64,000 nucleotides of DNA from Streptomyces pristinaespiralis (GTDB lineage Bacteria; Actinomycetota; Actinomycetes; Streptomycetales; Streptomycetaceae), in the NCBI RefSeq assembly GCF_001278075.1, contig NZ_CP011340.1, forward strand, positions 2,294,001 to 2,358,000. Reading direction: 5' to 3'. Under the pieces are notes generated by a model that worked only from the letters and a program-made list of their open reading frames with translations, was not told where the DNA came from and searched no databases. Of this stretch, positions 51,902 to 61,377 are shown piece after piece. How positions within the stretch are numbered: position 1 is the first letter of the stretch; each line of letters opens with the position of its first letter. A program made the position numbers and the translations under genes.

Positions 51902-54088
51902 GTGAAGCAGGTTGTGCAGAACTACAAGAGCGGCGAGCTGGCGGTGCTCGACGTGCCGGTACCGGGGTGCAAGCCGGGCGGGGTGCTGGTCCGCAGCGCC
52001 TACTCGCTGATCTCCACCGGGACCGAGCTCATGAAGGTGTCGGAGGCCGGCATGTCGATGCTGGGCAAGGCCCGCTCCCGCCCGGACCAGGTGGCCAAGG
52101 TCATGCAGAGCGTGGCCACCAACGGGGTGCCCGCCACCTACCGCAAGGTGATGGGCAAGCTGGACTCCTACACGCCGCTGGGCTACTCGCTGTGCGGGGT
52201 GGTCGAGCAGGTCGGCGCCGGGATCGACGATGTGAAGGCCGGCGACCTCGTGGCCTGCGCCGGCAATGAGCACGCGTTGCACGCCGAGCTGAACTGGGTG
52301 CCCAAGAACCTCTACACCCCGGTGCCGGACGGCCTCGCACCGCGGCACGCCGCCTTCGGCACCGTCGGGTCGATCGCCCTGCAGGGTGTCCGCCAGGGCG
52401 AGTCGAAGCTCGGCGAGGTGGCACTGGTCATCGGCCTCGGTCTGATCGGGCAGTTGGTGGTGCAGCTGCTGGCCGCCTCGGGGGTCCGCGTCGTCGGTGC
52501 CGACCCCGACCCGGAGCGCTGCGAGCTCGCCGAGCGCCTGGGCGCCGCGGCCTGCGGCGATCCCGCGTCCCCGGCCGTGGAGGCCGCCGTCGCCGAGCTC
52601 ACAGGCGGCCTGGGCGTGGACCAGGTGTACCTGGCCGCCGGCGGCGGCAGCAACCAGCCCGTCGAGCTGGCCGCCCGGCTGTGCCGGGACCGCGGCCGGG
52701 TCGTCGACATCGGCAAGTGCCGCCTGGACCTGCCGTGGAACGCGTACTACGAGAAGGAACTCGACGTCCGGTTCTCCCGCAGTTACGGCCCCGGGCGTTA
52801 CGACCCGGAGTACGAGCTCGAGGGCCGGGACTACCCGATCGGCTACGTGCGCTGGACCGAGCGCCGCAACCTGGCGTGCTTCCTCGATCTCCTCGCCCGC
52901 GGCAGCGTCGACGTGGAGCCGCTGGTCTCCCGCATCGCCGACTTCGACGACGCCGTCGAGACGTACCAGAGCCTGAAGAGCGGCGAACTGAAGGCCGTGG
53001 CGGTGCTGTTCAGGTACCCCGGGCACGCGGGGGAAGCGGATGCCCCGGCGGTGGCCGTGCCCGCGGTGAAGCGACCCGTGGGCACGGTGCCCGGACCGGC
53101 CCGGGCCGCGCGGACGCCGGTGCGCCTCGCGTTCGTCGGCGCGGGCAACTACGCGACGTCGATGCTGCTGCCGCACCTGGCACAGCGCGACGGCGTCGAG
53201 TTGTCGACCGTCGTCACCACGACGGCGCTGTCCGCGGCCAACGCGCAACGGAAGTTCGGCTTCGCCGAGGCGACCACCGACCTCGACGCCGTGCTCGGCG
53301 ACAAGTCCATCGACGCGGTGTTCGTCGTCACCCGGCACAGCTCGCACGCCGAACTGACCCGGAAGGCCCTGCTGGCCGGCAAGACCGTGTTCGTGGAGAA
53401 ACCCCTGGCCCTCACCGAGGACGAACTGGCCGGCGTGCTCGCGGCAGTCGAGGAGTCCGGCAACGACCGGCTGCAGGTGGGCTTCAACCGCCGGTTCGCG
53501 CCGGTGCTGCGGGAGGCCCGGCAGCGGTTCGGCGCCCGGAGCGGTCCTGCGAGCCTGCGGTACCTGGTCAACGCGGGCCGGCTGCAGCACGGCAGCTGGT
53601 ACCTCCGGCAGGGCACCGAGGGCTCGCGGTTCGCCGGCGAGGGCGGGCACTTCATCGACACGGCGAGCTGGCTGCTCGATGCCGACCCGGATTCGGTGTA
53701 CACGGTCGCCACGCCCGGCAACGAGGATCTGCAGGTCGTACTGCGCTACCCGGACGGGTCCACCGCCACCATCAGCTACGTCACCACCGGCCCGGCCGGC
53801 TTCCCCAAGGAGACGCTGGACCTGGTCGCGGACGGCCGTGCGCTCCGGCTCGACGACTTCGTCCGCGCCACTGTTCACGACGGCCGCGGCAAGTGGGTCA
53901 GTTCACGGCTGCCGAAGGCCCGGGACAAGGGCCAGAACGCCGAGCTGGCCGCGTTCGTCAAGGCCGTGCGGACCGGCGGGCCGATGCCGGTGCCGCTGGA
54001 GTCGCTGGTCGCCACCACGGCGGCCACCCTCGCCGTGCAGAGCGGCCTGGTCACCGGCGCGCCGGTGACGTTGGCGAGGGCGCGATGA
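51902..54088 (+). CDS. Zinc-type alcohol dehydrogenase / Gfo-Idh-MocA fusion
   Basis: 728-aa bidomain oxidoreductase. The N-terminal half is an MDR alcohol dehydrogenase: MGKLDSYTPLGYSLCGVVEQVGAG, VGSIALQGVRQGESKLGEV and the NAD motif VIGLGLIGQLVVQLLAASG. The C-terminal half, from about residue 400, is Gfo/Idh/MocA: RLAFVGAGNYATSMLLPHLAQ and the catalytic EKPLALTEDE plus EGGHFIDTASWLLDADP. Such fusions are regular partners of heparinase II/III proteins in polysaccharide operons. Sugar substrate unknown. GTG 51902 with GAGGAG. Confidence 0.88.
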   Translation: MKQVVQNYKSGELAVLDVPVPGCKPGGVLVRSAYSLISTGTELMKVSEAGMSMLGKARSRPDQVAKVMQSVATNGVPATYRKVMGKLDSYTPLGYSLCGVVEQVGAGIDDVKAGDLVACAGNEHALHAELNWVPKNLYTPVPDGLAPRHAAFGTVGSIALQGVRQGESKLGEVALVIGLGLIGQLVVQLLAASGVRVVGADPDPERCELAERLGAAACGDPASPAVEAAVAELTGGLGVDQVYLAAGGGSNQPVELAARLCRDRGRVVDIGKCRLDLPWNAYYEKELDVRFSRSYGPGRYDPEYELEGRDYPIGYVRWTERRNLACFLDLLARGSVDVEPLVSRIADFDDAVETYQSLKSGELKAVAVLFRYPGHAGEADAPAVAVPAVKRPVGTVPGPARAARTPVRLAFVGAGNYATSMLLPHLAQRDGVELSTVVTTTALSAANAQRKFGFAEATTDLDAVLGDKSIDAVFVVTRHSSHAELTRKALLAGKTVFVEKPLALTEDELAGVLAAVEESGNDRLQVGFNRRFAPVLREARQRFGARSGPASLRYLVNAGRLQHGSWYLRQGTEGSRFAGEGGHFIDTASWLLDADPDSVYTVATPGNEDLQVVLRYPDGSTATISYVTTGPAGFPKETLDLVADGRALRLDDFVRATVHDGRGKWVSSRLPKARDKGQNAELAAFVKAVRTGGPMPVPLESLVATTAATLAVQSGLVTGAPVTLARAR

Positions 54089-56049
54089 CGGTGAGCTCGG
54101 GGAGTCTGGGCTGGTACCTGCGGCGGCTGTCCCGGATGGGGCCGCGGGAGGTCGGCGGCCGGGCGGGCGACGCGGTGCGCAGGCGGCGGTGGCGGTCGTC
54201 GCTGCCGGACCGCCCGGGCGTGACCGGCGCCCGGTTCACCGCGGTGCTGCCCGCCGCGACGGTCGCCGCGGTGCCGCCGGACGCCGCGAAGCGTCTCCTG
54301 GCCGAGGCGGACCGGCTGATGGCCGGGCACGCCGAGTATTTCGGGGTGGCCCGCGACGACTTGGCCGACCCGGACTGGTGCTACGACCCGAAGACCGGGC
54401 GCCGGGCTCCCTGGGGCTACGCCTTCGACGTGCCGTACCGGGACGAGGACGCGGTCGGGGACATCAAGCAGATCTGGGAGCTGTCCCGGCATCAGTACCT
54501 CACCGTGCTCGCCGCCGCCTACGCGATCAGCGGGGACGAGCGGTACGCCGAGCGGGTGGCCGAGCACCTGCGGTCGTGGTGGGCGGCCAACGCGCCGCTG
54601 CGCGGCGTGCACTGGGTCAGCGGCATCGAGCTGGGGATCCGGCTGCTGTCGTGGGTGTGGATCCGCCGGCTGCTCGACGGCTGGCCGGGCGCGGCCGGGC
54701 TGTTCGAGGACAACCCGGTGGCGTTGAGCCAGATCTGGCACCACCAGCGCTGGCTGGCCGCCTTCCCCAGCCGGGGGTCGTCGGCGAACAACCACGTCAT
54801 CGCGGAGGCCGCCGGGCAGTTCGCCGCGGCCTGCGCGTTCGGGTGGTTCCCCTCCTCGGCGCGTTGGCGGGCCGACGCGCTGCGGTCGCTGGAGCGGCAT
54901 CTGCGCGCCAACACCTTCGGCTCCGGTCTCAACCGCGAGCTGGCCACCGAGTATCACGGACTGGTGCTGGAGCTCGGCCTGGCCGCGGTGGCCGAGGCGG
55001 ATGCCGCCGGCGTGCCGGTCCCCACGTCGATCCGGCTGGTGCTGCTGCGGATGACCGACGCGCTCGCGGCCGTCGTGGACAACCGGTTACGGCCCCCGCG
55101 CCAGGGCGACGCGGACGACGGGCACGGTCTGATCGTGGACGGCGAGGGCACCGACCGCTGGGCCTCCCTGCTGGCCACCGGGGACGCCGTGTTCGGCCGG
55201 CTCGCCTGGTGGCCGGTGGTGACCGGCACCGATGTGCGCACCCCGCTGCTGGCCTCGCTCGTCAGGCGCACCGAACTGTCCGTGACCCGCCCGGCGAACC
55301 GGCCGGCCCACTTCGCCGACGCGGGGCTCACCGTCCTGCGCGGTCCGGAAGGGATCTGGTGCCGCTGCGACGGCGGTCCGCACGGCTTCCTGTCCATCGC
55401 CGCGCACGCCCACGCGGACGCGCTGTCGGTAGAGGTCCGGCACGACGGGGTCGACATACTCGCCGACCCCGGGACGTACTGCTACCACGGGCAGCCCGAG
55501 TGGCGGAGGTACTTCCGGTCGACCCTCGGCCACAACACCCTGCAGCTGGACGGCGGTGACCAGTCCGTCTCCGGCGGCCCGTTCCTGTGGACCCGGCACG
55601 CCCGCAGCCGCGTCCTGGCCGCGGACACGTCCGGCACCTCCGACGCGGGGACGGCCCGCTGGTGTGCCGAGCACGAGGGTTACCGGCGCTCCGTGCACCG
55701 CCGCCGGGTGGAGCTGACGGCCGCGAGCCGGGAGCTGAAGGTGGTCGACGAGGTGCGCGGTCAGGAGAACCGGGCCGTGCGGCTGGCGTTCCACCTCGGC
55801 CCGGCGGTCACCGCGGACCTGGTGGGCGACCGGGCCTCGCTCACCTGGACCCGGGACGGCGAGGCCCGTTCCGCGGTGCTCGACCTGCCCGGGCAGCTGA
55901 ACTGGCGGGCGCATCGCGGCGAGAGCGACCCGCCGCTGGGCTGGTACTCCCCCGGATTCGGGCGCAAGGAAGTCTCCACCACGCTGGTCGGCACCGGCCT
56001 CGCCGACGGCGCGGAGGGCTTCACCACCGTGCTCAGGTTCCACGGCTAG
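54085..56049 (+). CDS. Heparinase II/III-family protein, TTA codon
   Basis: 654-aa protein. An (alpha/alpha) toroid N-terminal region contains IKQIWELSRHQYLTVLAAAY, HHQRWLAAFPSRGSSANNHVIAEAAG and NRELATEYHGLVLELGLAA. The beta-sandwich follows, with AAHAHADALSVEVRHDGVDILADPGTY and GHNTLQLDGGDQSVSGGPF. These are the heparinase II/III active-site segments (Asn, His, Tyr). It cuts or modifies uronic-acid polymers by beta-elimination. No signal peptide is obvious. Codon 335 is TTA (55087-55089), the third bldA-sensitive gene of this operon. ATG 54085 overlaps the previous stop (ATGA). Confidence 0.88.
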   Translation: MTVSSGSLGWYLRRLSRMGPREVGGRAGDAVRRRRWRSSLPDRPGVTGARFTAVLPAATVAAVPPDAAKRLLAEADRLMAGHAEYFGVARDDLADPDWCYDPKTGRRAPWGYAFDVPYRDEDAVGDIKQIWELSRHQYLTVLAAAYAISGDERYAERVAEHLRSWWAANAPLRGVHWVSGIELGIRLLSWVWIRRLLDGWPGAAGLFEDNPVALSQIWHHQRWLAAFPSRGSSANNHVIAEAAGQFAAACAFGWFPSSARWRADALRSLERHLRANTFGSGLNRELATEYHGLVLELGLAAVAEADAAGVPVPTSIRLVLLRMTDALAAVVDNRLRPPRQGDADDGHGLIVDGEGTDRWASLLATGDAVFGRLAWWPVVTGTDVRTPLLASLVRRTELSVTRPANRPAHFADAGLTVLRGPEGIWCRCDGGPHGFLSIAAHAHADALSVEVRHDGVDILADPGTYCYHGQPEWRRYFRSTLGHNTLQLDGGDQSVSGGPFLWTRHARSRVLAADTSGTSDAGTARWCAEHEGYRRSVHRRRVELTAASRELKVVDEVRGQENRAVRLAFHLGPAVTADLVGDRASLTWTRDGEARSAVLDLPGQLNWRAHRGESDPPLGWYSPGFGRKEVSTTLVGTGLADGAEGFTTVLRFHG

Positions 56050-56057
56050 GGGGGCGA

Positions 56058-57593
56058 GTGGGGACCAAGAGGCGGCACTGGGCGCCGGCGGCGGCACCGC
56101 TGGCGCTGGCCCTGCTGGCGGCGACCGGCTGCACGAGCACGTCGGACGGCCCGGCGGAGCCGACCGGTACGCCGTCCGCGTCCGGGGCGCCCACGTCCGT
56201 GGCCCGGGTCTGCGCCAGGCCCGCGGCCGGGCCGGCGAAGGCGCCGGCCGGCGCGGTGACGGTCGACCCCGCGGTGACCGGTGACCTGGCGGCGAAGACC
56301 AGGAGCAGCCCCCCGAACACCACGTTCTGGCTCCGGCCGGGCAGGCACAGGCTCGAGCCGGACCGCTACGCCCAGGTCGTCCCCAAGGAGGGGAACCGCT
56401 ACCTCGGCGCGCCGGGAGCGGTGCTCGACGGCCGAAAGGAGAACCAGTACGCGTTCAGCGGCAGGGCCCGCAACGTCACCATCCGCCACCTGACCGTGCA
56501 GCGTTTCGTCGCGCCGAACAACGAGGGCGTGGTCAACCACGACTCCGCCGACGGGTGGGTGATCGAGCACGCGACGATCCAGGACAACGCCGGCGCCGGG
56601 CTGATGGCCGGTGCCCGCCAGCGGGTCCGCGCCAGCTGTCTGCGCGGCAACGGACAGTACGGAATGAACGCGTACAAGGCCGGCGACTCCATCAGGGGCC
56701 TGGTGGTCGAGGGCAACGAGATCGTGGGCAACAACACCGACGACTGGGAGCGGCGGCAACCGGGCTGCGGCTGCACCGGAGGCATCAAGTTCTGGGCCGT
56801 CGACGGCGCCGACGTGCGCGGCAACTGGGTGCACGACAACCGCGGAGCCGGGTTGTGGGCGGACAACAACAACAACGACTTCCGCATCGAGCACAACGTG
56901 CTGGAGGACAACGACGGTGCCGCGCTGATGTACGAGACCAGCTACAACGCGGTCATCCGGAACAACACGATCCGGCGGAACAACTGGGTCGAGGGCCGCG
57001 GCTACGCCGACCGGGGCGACGACTTCCCGTACGCGACCGTCTACGTGTCCGAGTCCGGCGGCGAACCACGGGTCCCGGCCCGCACGGACCGGATCGAGAT
57101 CTACCGGAACGTGCTGGAGAACAACTGGTCCGGGATCACTCTGTGGGAGAACGCCGACCGGTTCTGCAACAGCCCGGCCAACACCTCGACGGGTTACTGC
57201 ACCTTGCTGGTGAAGGACACGGAGCGCTGCGCCCGGCCGGCGATCGCCACCGCACCCCTTGACGCCGACTGCCGGTGGAAGACCCAGCGGGTGGACATCC
57301 ACGACAACCGCTTCGTGCTGGACACGTCCGTCGTCGGGTGCGCGGTGGAGTGCGGCCGCATGGCGGTGCTCGCCAACTACGGCACCTATCCGGACTGGTC
57401 GCCGTACAAGGGCGAGCGGGTCGCCGAGGCCATCACCCACAAGCAGCACAACCGCTGGCACGACAACGTCTACCGCGGACCGTGGAGCTTCGTCGCGGGC
57501 GACCCGAGCCGGAAGCTCGACTCCAGGCAGTGGCAGGACGCGCCGTACCGGCAGGACGCGGGCAGCACCTTCGACCCACAGGCCGGTGGTTGA
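56058..57593 (+). CDS. Right-handed beta-helix lipoprotein
   Basis: 511-aa exported lipoprotein. Signal peptide APAAAPLALALLAATGC ends in a lipobox (Cys about residue 25), followed by a Pro/Thr-rich linker. From about residue 110 it is a parallel beta-helix with repeated turns: NVTIRHLTVQRFV, DGWVIEHATIQDNAGAGLMAG, DVRGNWVHDNRGAGLWADN, FRIEHNVLEDNDGAALMYET. Family members include alginate C5-epimerases and lyases. Placed after the heparinase-like gene, it may modify the exported polymer. Start GTG 56058, with a G-rich site and 8 bp after the previous stop. Confidence 0.85.
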   Translation: MGTKRRHWAPAAAPLALALLAATGCTSTSDGPAEPTGTPSASGAPTSVARVCARPAAGPAKAPAGAVTVDPAVTGDLAAKTRSSPPNTTFWLRPGRHRLEPDRYAQVVPKEGNRYLGAPGAVLDGRKENQYAFSGRARNVTIRHLTVQRFVAPNNEGVVNHDSADGWVIEHATIQDNAGAGLMAGARQRVRASCLRGNGQYGMNAYKAGDSIRGLVVEGNEIVGNNTDDWERRQPGCGCTGGIKFWAVDGADVRGNWVHDNRGAGLWADNNNNDFRIEHNVLEDNDGAALMYETSYNAVIRNNTIRRNNWVEGRGYADRGDDFPYATVYVSESGGEPRVPARTDRIEIYRNVLENNWSGITLWENADRFCNSPANTSTGYCTLLVKDTERCARPAIATAPLDADCRWKTQRVDIHDNRFVLDTSVVGCAVECGRMAVLANYGTYPDWSPYKGERVAEAITHKQHNRWHDNVYRGPWSFVAGDPSRKLDSRQWQDAPYRQDAGSTFDPQAGG

Positions 57594-57594
57594 G

Positions 57595-58893
57595 ATGGGC
57601 GGGGACCTGACGCGCGGCGGGCTCCCGGGCGGACCGGACACGGCGGGCACGCGGCGCGGTACCGGACCACGTCCTGCAGCCGCACCGAAGGCCGTGGGGA
57701 TCGTCTGGGCGTTGCTCGGGCTCAACACGCTCGGCTCCGCCGGGGCGAAGACCATCGTCCCGCTGCCCCGCTCCCTCATCCAGATGGCCACCATGGGCGC
57801 GCTGGCCGCCGCGTTCGCGTTGGCGCTCGTGCTCAATCCCCGGCTGCGCATCCGGGCCAGCGCCTTCGTGTTCCTGCTCACCCTGCTGCTGGTGCCGAGC
57901 GTGATCTCCAGCGCGAACCTCGAGGTCGGGTTCGGCGCGCTGTTCCGCTGCGCCCGGCTGGCTCTCTTCGTCGGCACGCTGTGGCTGCTCAGCCGCTGGT
58001 GGGACGGCAGCCCGACGTTCGTCCGCCACCACATCCGGATGTACTTCGCGGTGCTCGGGTCGGTGGTCGTCGGCCTGGTCGTCTCGCCGGGCGTGGCCAT
58101 GCCCGAGTACTACGGCGGGCGCCTCGTCGGCGCGTTGTGGCCGCTCACCCCGCCGCAGATCGGACAGTACGCCGCGGTGATCACCGGGCTCGCCGTGCTG
58201 CTCGTGCTGGGCCGCCGGACCACCGGGGCCGGTGCGGCCGTGGTCATCGTGCCGGCCCTCGTCCTGCTCGCGCTGACCCATACCCGGACGGCAACGCTCG
58301 GCCTGCTCATCGCGTTGGCGTTGGCGATCTGCTCGCTCGTCCTGACCAGTGCCGCCGCCCGCCGCTTCTTCGCCTGGGCGGTGCTGGGCGCCGCGGTGGC
58401 CGCGGTGGCGTTCAGCTCCGCGCTGCGGGCGTGGTTCCTGCGCGGACAGAGCCAGGAGAACCTCTCCGATCTCACCGGTCGGGCCAAGGTCTGGGACGCC
58501 CTGCTGGCGGCCCCCCGGACGACCTCGGAGCAACTGCTCGGCATGGGCCTGGGCGACAAGTCGTTCGGCGGGCTGCCGATCGACAACAGCTGGCTGGCCG
58601 TCTACCACGAGCAGGGTCTGATCGGTGTCTTCATCGTGGCAGCGATGATCACCGTGCTGGGCGGCGTCGCGTTGCTGCGGCCGCCGTCGCTGCCGAGGGC
58701 CTGCGCGATCTTCCTGATCAGCTACGTCGCCATCTCCTCGTACACCGAGGCCGGGCTGGGCGACGCCTCGCCGTATCTGCTGCATCTGGCCCTGGCCGCC
58801 TCGCTTCTCGCGCCACCTGCCGGGGCCACGCCCCTCCCGACGCCCCCAGCCCCTCGACGACGTGTCCCGCGCTGGGCCCGGGACCGGAGGTGA
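57595..58893 (+). CDS. Wzy-like O-antigen polymerase/ligase
   Basis: 432-aa integral membrane protein with about ten hydrophobic segments, among them VGIVWALLGLNTLGSAG, SLIQMATMGALAAAFALALVL and AVVIVPALVLLALTHT. The O-antigen ligase/polymerase pattern, with a larger periplasmic loop containing LSDLTGRAKVWDALLAAPRTTSEQLLG and GLGDKSFGGLPIDNSWLAVYHEQGL, is clear. It probably joins repeat units at the outer face of the membrane. ATG 57595, 1 bp after the previous stop. No Wzx flippase gene is seen in the part of the operon inside the window. Confidence 0.85.
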   Translation: MGGDLTRGGLPGGPDTAGTRRGTGPRPAAAPKAVGIVWALLGLNTLGSAGAKTIVPLPRSLIQMATMGALAAAFALALVLNPRLRIRASAFVFLLTLLLVPSVISSANLEVGFGALFRCARLALFVGTLWLLSRWWDGSPTFVRHHIRMYFAVLGSVVVGLVVSPGVAMPEYYGGRLVGALWPLTPPQIGQYAAVITGLAVLLVLGRRTTGAGAAVVIVPALVLLALTHTRTATLGLLIALALAICSLVLTSAAARRFFAWAVLGAAVAAVAFSSALRAWFLRGQSQENLSDLTGRAKVWDALLAAPRTTSEQLLGMGLGDKSFGGLPIDNSWLAVYHEQGLIGVFIVAAMITVLGGVALLRPPSLPRACAIFLISYVAISSYTEAGLGDASPYLLHLALAASLLAPPAGATPLPTPPAPRRRVPRWARDRR

Positions 58894-58900
58894 CCTGACC

Positions 58901-60145
58901 ATGCACGTCCTCGTGGTGCACAACCGCTACTCCTCGGCGCAGCCGAGCGGGGAGAACAGAGTCGTCGATGAGGAGGTGGGACTGCTGCGCGCGGCCGGCC
59001 ACCGGGTCGAGGTGTTCGAGCGGCGAAGCGACGACATCGCCGCCCGGTCCCTGCTGGGCAAGGCCGCGGTGCCGCTCCTCGTGCCCTGGAACCCGGCGGT
59101 CCGCACGGAACTCGCCGCCCGCCTCCGCGCCGAGCGGCCGGACGTGGTGCACGTCCACAACGTCTTCCCGCTCCTGTCGCCGGCGGTGCTGGCCGCCTGC
59201 GCCGACGCCGGCGTGCCCGTCGTCGCCACGCTGCACAACTACACGCAGGTCTGCCCGCCCGGCACGTTGCACCGGGACGGCAGGCCGTGCACCGAGTGCG
59301 TCGGGTCGGCGGCGTCGCTGCCCGCCGTCCGGCACGGCTGCTACCGGAACTCCCGGGTGGCGACGGTGCCGCTCGCGGTCAGCCTTGTCGTCAACCGGCG
59401 GCGGTGGTGGTCCGCGGTGGAGCGGTTCTTCTGCATCTCCGCGGCGCAGCGCGACGTCCTGGTGCGGTCCGGCATGCCGGCCGAGCGGCTGATGGTGAAG
59501 CACAACTTCGTGCCCGACCCGGGCGCCTGCCGCGCGGGCGCCGGCGAGCATCTGCTCTTCCTCGGCCGGCTCGCGGACACCAAGGGCGTACGGCTGCTCA
59601 TGGCCGCGTGGGACGAGGTCGCCGCGGACGGCGGGGTGGGTGTGCCGCTCGTTCTCGCCGGCGCCGGGCCGTTGGAGCGGGAGGTGACCGCCTGGGCGGC
59701 GGGCCGGGACGACGTGCGGTACGTCGGCCTGTACGACCCGGCCCAGTGCCGGCAGGCGGTCGCGCGGTCGGTCGCCGTGGTGGCTCCGTCGATGGCCCTG
59801 GAGACGTTCGGCCTGGTGGTCGCGGAGGCCATGGCGGCGGGGGTCCCGGCCGTCGCCGCCGGTCACGGCGCGTTCGTCGAACTCGTCGAGGACGGGGTGA
59901 CCGGCCTGCTGCACCGGCCGGGCGATCCCGCCTCGCTCGCGTCCTGCATACGCCGGATCACGGCCGGACCTGCCCTGGGCCGGGAGATGGGCCTGGCGGC
60001 CCGGCGCCGATACGAGCAGGGCTTCAGCCCGGCCGTCGGCCTGGAGCGCCTGGTGGAGGGGTACCGCACCGCGATCGCGGGGCGGTCGGCACTGGCTCGA
60101 GGCGGGGACACCCGCGCGAGCAGGGGGGATGGGGACAGCAGATGA
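58901..60145 (+). CDS. Glycosyltransferase family 4 protein
   Basis: 414-aa GT-B glycosyltransferase. The N-domain begins VLVVHNRYSSAQPSGENRVVDEEV, followed by VVHVHNVFPLLSPAV and NYTQVCPPGTLHRDGRPCTECVG. The C-domain has HLLFLGRLADTKGVRLLMAAWDE and the catalytic EX7E region APSMALETFGLVVAEAMAAGVPAVAA. The Cys-rich loop (CPPG...CTEC...HGCY) is typical of the subgroup. ATG 58901 with GGAGGTGAC upstream. Confidence 0.88.
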   Translation: MHVLVVHNRYSSAQPSGENRVVDEEVGLLRAAGHRVEVFERRSDDIAARSLLGKAAVPLLVPWNPAVRTELAARLRAERPDVVHVHNVFPLLSPAVLAACADAGVPVVATLHNYTQVCPPGTLHRDGRPCTECVGSAASLPAVRHGCYRNSRVATVPLAVSLVVNRRRWWSAVERFFCISAAQRDVLVRSGMPAERLMVKHNFVPDPGACRAGAGEHLLFLGRLADTKGVRLLMAAWDEVAADGGVGVPLVLAGAGPLEREVTAWAAGRDDVRYVGLYDPAQCRQAVARSVAVVAPSMALETFGLVVAEAMAAGVPAVAAGHGAFVELVEDGVTGLLHRPGDPASLASCIRRITAGPALGREMGLAARRRYEQGFSPAVGLERLVEGYRTAIAGRSALARGGDTRASRGDGDSR

Positions 60146-61377
60146 CACGATGCCGGCTCTGCGGCTCACAAGCGATGGCGAGCGTCGTCGATCTCGGGGC
60201 GACGCCACCATGTGAGAGCTTTCTCGCCGCGGACCAACTTGACCGGCCGGAACCGGCGTACCCGCTGCACCTGCGGGTCTGCACCGAGTGCTGGCTCGCG
60301 CAGATCCCGCCGCTGATCACGCCGGAGGAGACGTTCAAGGAGTACGCGTACTTCTCCTCCTACTCGACCTCCTGGGTCGAGCACGCGCGTACGTTCGTCA
60401 CCGACGCCGGCCGGCGGGTGGGGCTCGGCCCGGACGCCTTCGTGGTCGAGGTCGCGAGCAACGACGGGTACCTGCTGAAGCACGTGGTGGACCGGGGGAT
60501 CCGCTGCCTCGGCATCGAGCCGTCGGTGAACGTCGGCGCGGCGGCGCGCGACGCGGGTGTGCCCACGCTCACGGAGTTCCTGAGCCCGGAGCTCGGCACG
60601 GCCGTCCGCGCCGAGCACGGCCCGGCGAACCTGGTCGTGGCCAACAACGTGTACGCGCACATCCCCGACGTGGTCGGGTTCACCCAGGGGCTGCGCGCCC
60701 TGGTCGCCGACGACGGCTGGGTCTCCGTCGAGGTGCAGCACCTGCTGACCCTGATCGAGGAGAACCAGTACGACACGATCTACCACGAGCACTTCCAGTA
60801 CTACACGGTCGCCTCCGCGACCCGGGCCCTGGCGAGCGGCGGACTCGCGCTCGTGGACGTCGAGCTGCTGCCCACGCACGGCGGTTCCATCCGGCTGTGG
60901 GCCCGCCCGGCCGAGGTGGCCGGCGAGCCGAGCGGTCGGGTGGCCGACGTGCTGGCCAGGGAGAAGGCCGCCGGGCTGCGGGAGCTGTCCGGGTACACCG
61001 AGTTCTCCGACCGGGTGGCCAAGGTGCGCCGGGACCTCCTCAAGTTCCTCATCGAGGCGGCCGAGCGCGGCGAGACGGTCGTCGGCTACGGCGCCCCGGG
61101 CAAGGGCAACACCCTGCTCAACCACTGCGGCATCCGGCCCGACCTGCTCCCGTACACGGTCGACCGCAACCCCTACAAGCACGGCAGGTTCACCCCGGGC
61201 ACCCGTATCCCGATCCTGTCGCCCGAACAGATCGCCGCCGACGAACCGGACTACGTCCTCGTCCTCCCGTGGAACCTGCGGGCCGAGCTGGTCGAGCAGT
61301 TGTCCTTCGTGCACGACTGGGGCGGCCGGCTCGTCTTTCCCATACCGGAACTGAGCATTGTCGAGGTCAAGGCATGA
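60142..61377 (+). CDS. NDP-sugar C-methyltransferase (TylCIII/NovU type)
   Basis: 411-aa enzyme with the three-part layout of sugar C-methyltransferases. An N-terminal zinc ribbon is formed by RCRLCGS and RVCTECW. The SAM domain has VVEVASNDGYLLKHVVDRG, IEPSVNVG and NNVYAHIPDV; the catalytic TIYHEHFQYYT contains the His-Glu-His pair. The C-terminal Rossmann-like domain has VVGYGAPGKGNTLLNHCGI. It puts a methyl group on a ring carbon of a nucleotide-linked 4-keto sugar. ATG 60142 overlaps the previous stop. Confidence 0.9.
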   Translation: MTRCRLCGSQAMASVVDLGATPPCESFLAADQLDRPEPAYPLHLRVCTECWLAQIPPLITPEETFKEYAYFSSYSTSWVEHARTFVTDAGRRVGLGPDAFVVEVASNDGYLLKHVVDRGIRCLGIEPSVNVGAAARDAGVPTLTEFLSPELGTAVRAEHGPANLVVANNVYAHIPDVVGFTQGLRALVADDGWVSVEVQHLLTLIEENQYDTIYHEHFQYYTVASATRALASGGLALVDVELLPTHGGSIRLWARPAEVAGEPSGRVADVLAREKAAGLRELSGYTEFSDRVAKVRRDLLKFLIEAAERGETVVGYGAPGKGNTLLNHCGIRPDLLPYTVDRNPYKHGRFTPGTRIPILSPEQIAADEPDYVLVLPWNLRAELVEQLSFVHDWGGRLVFPIPELSIVEVKA

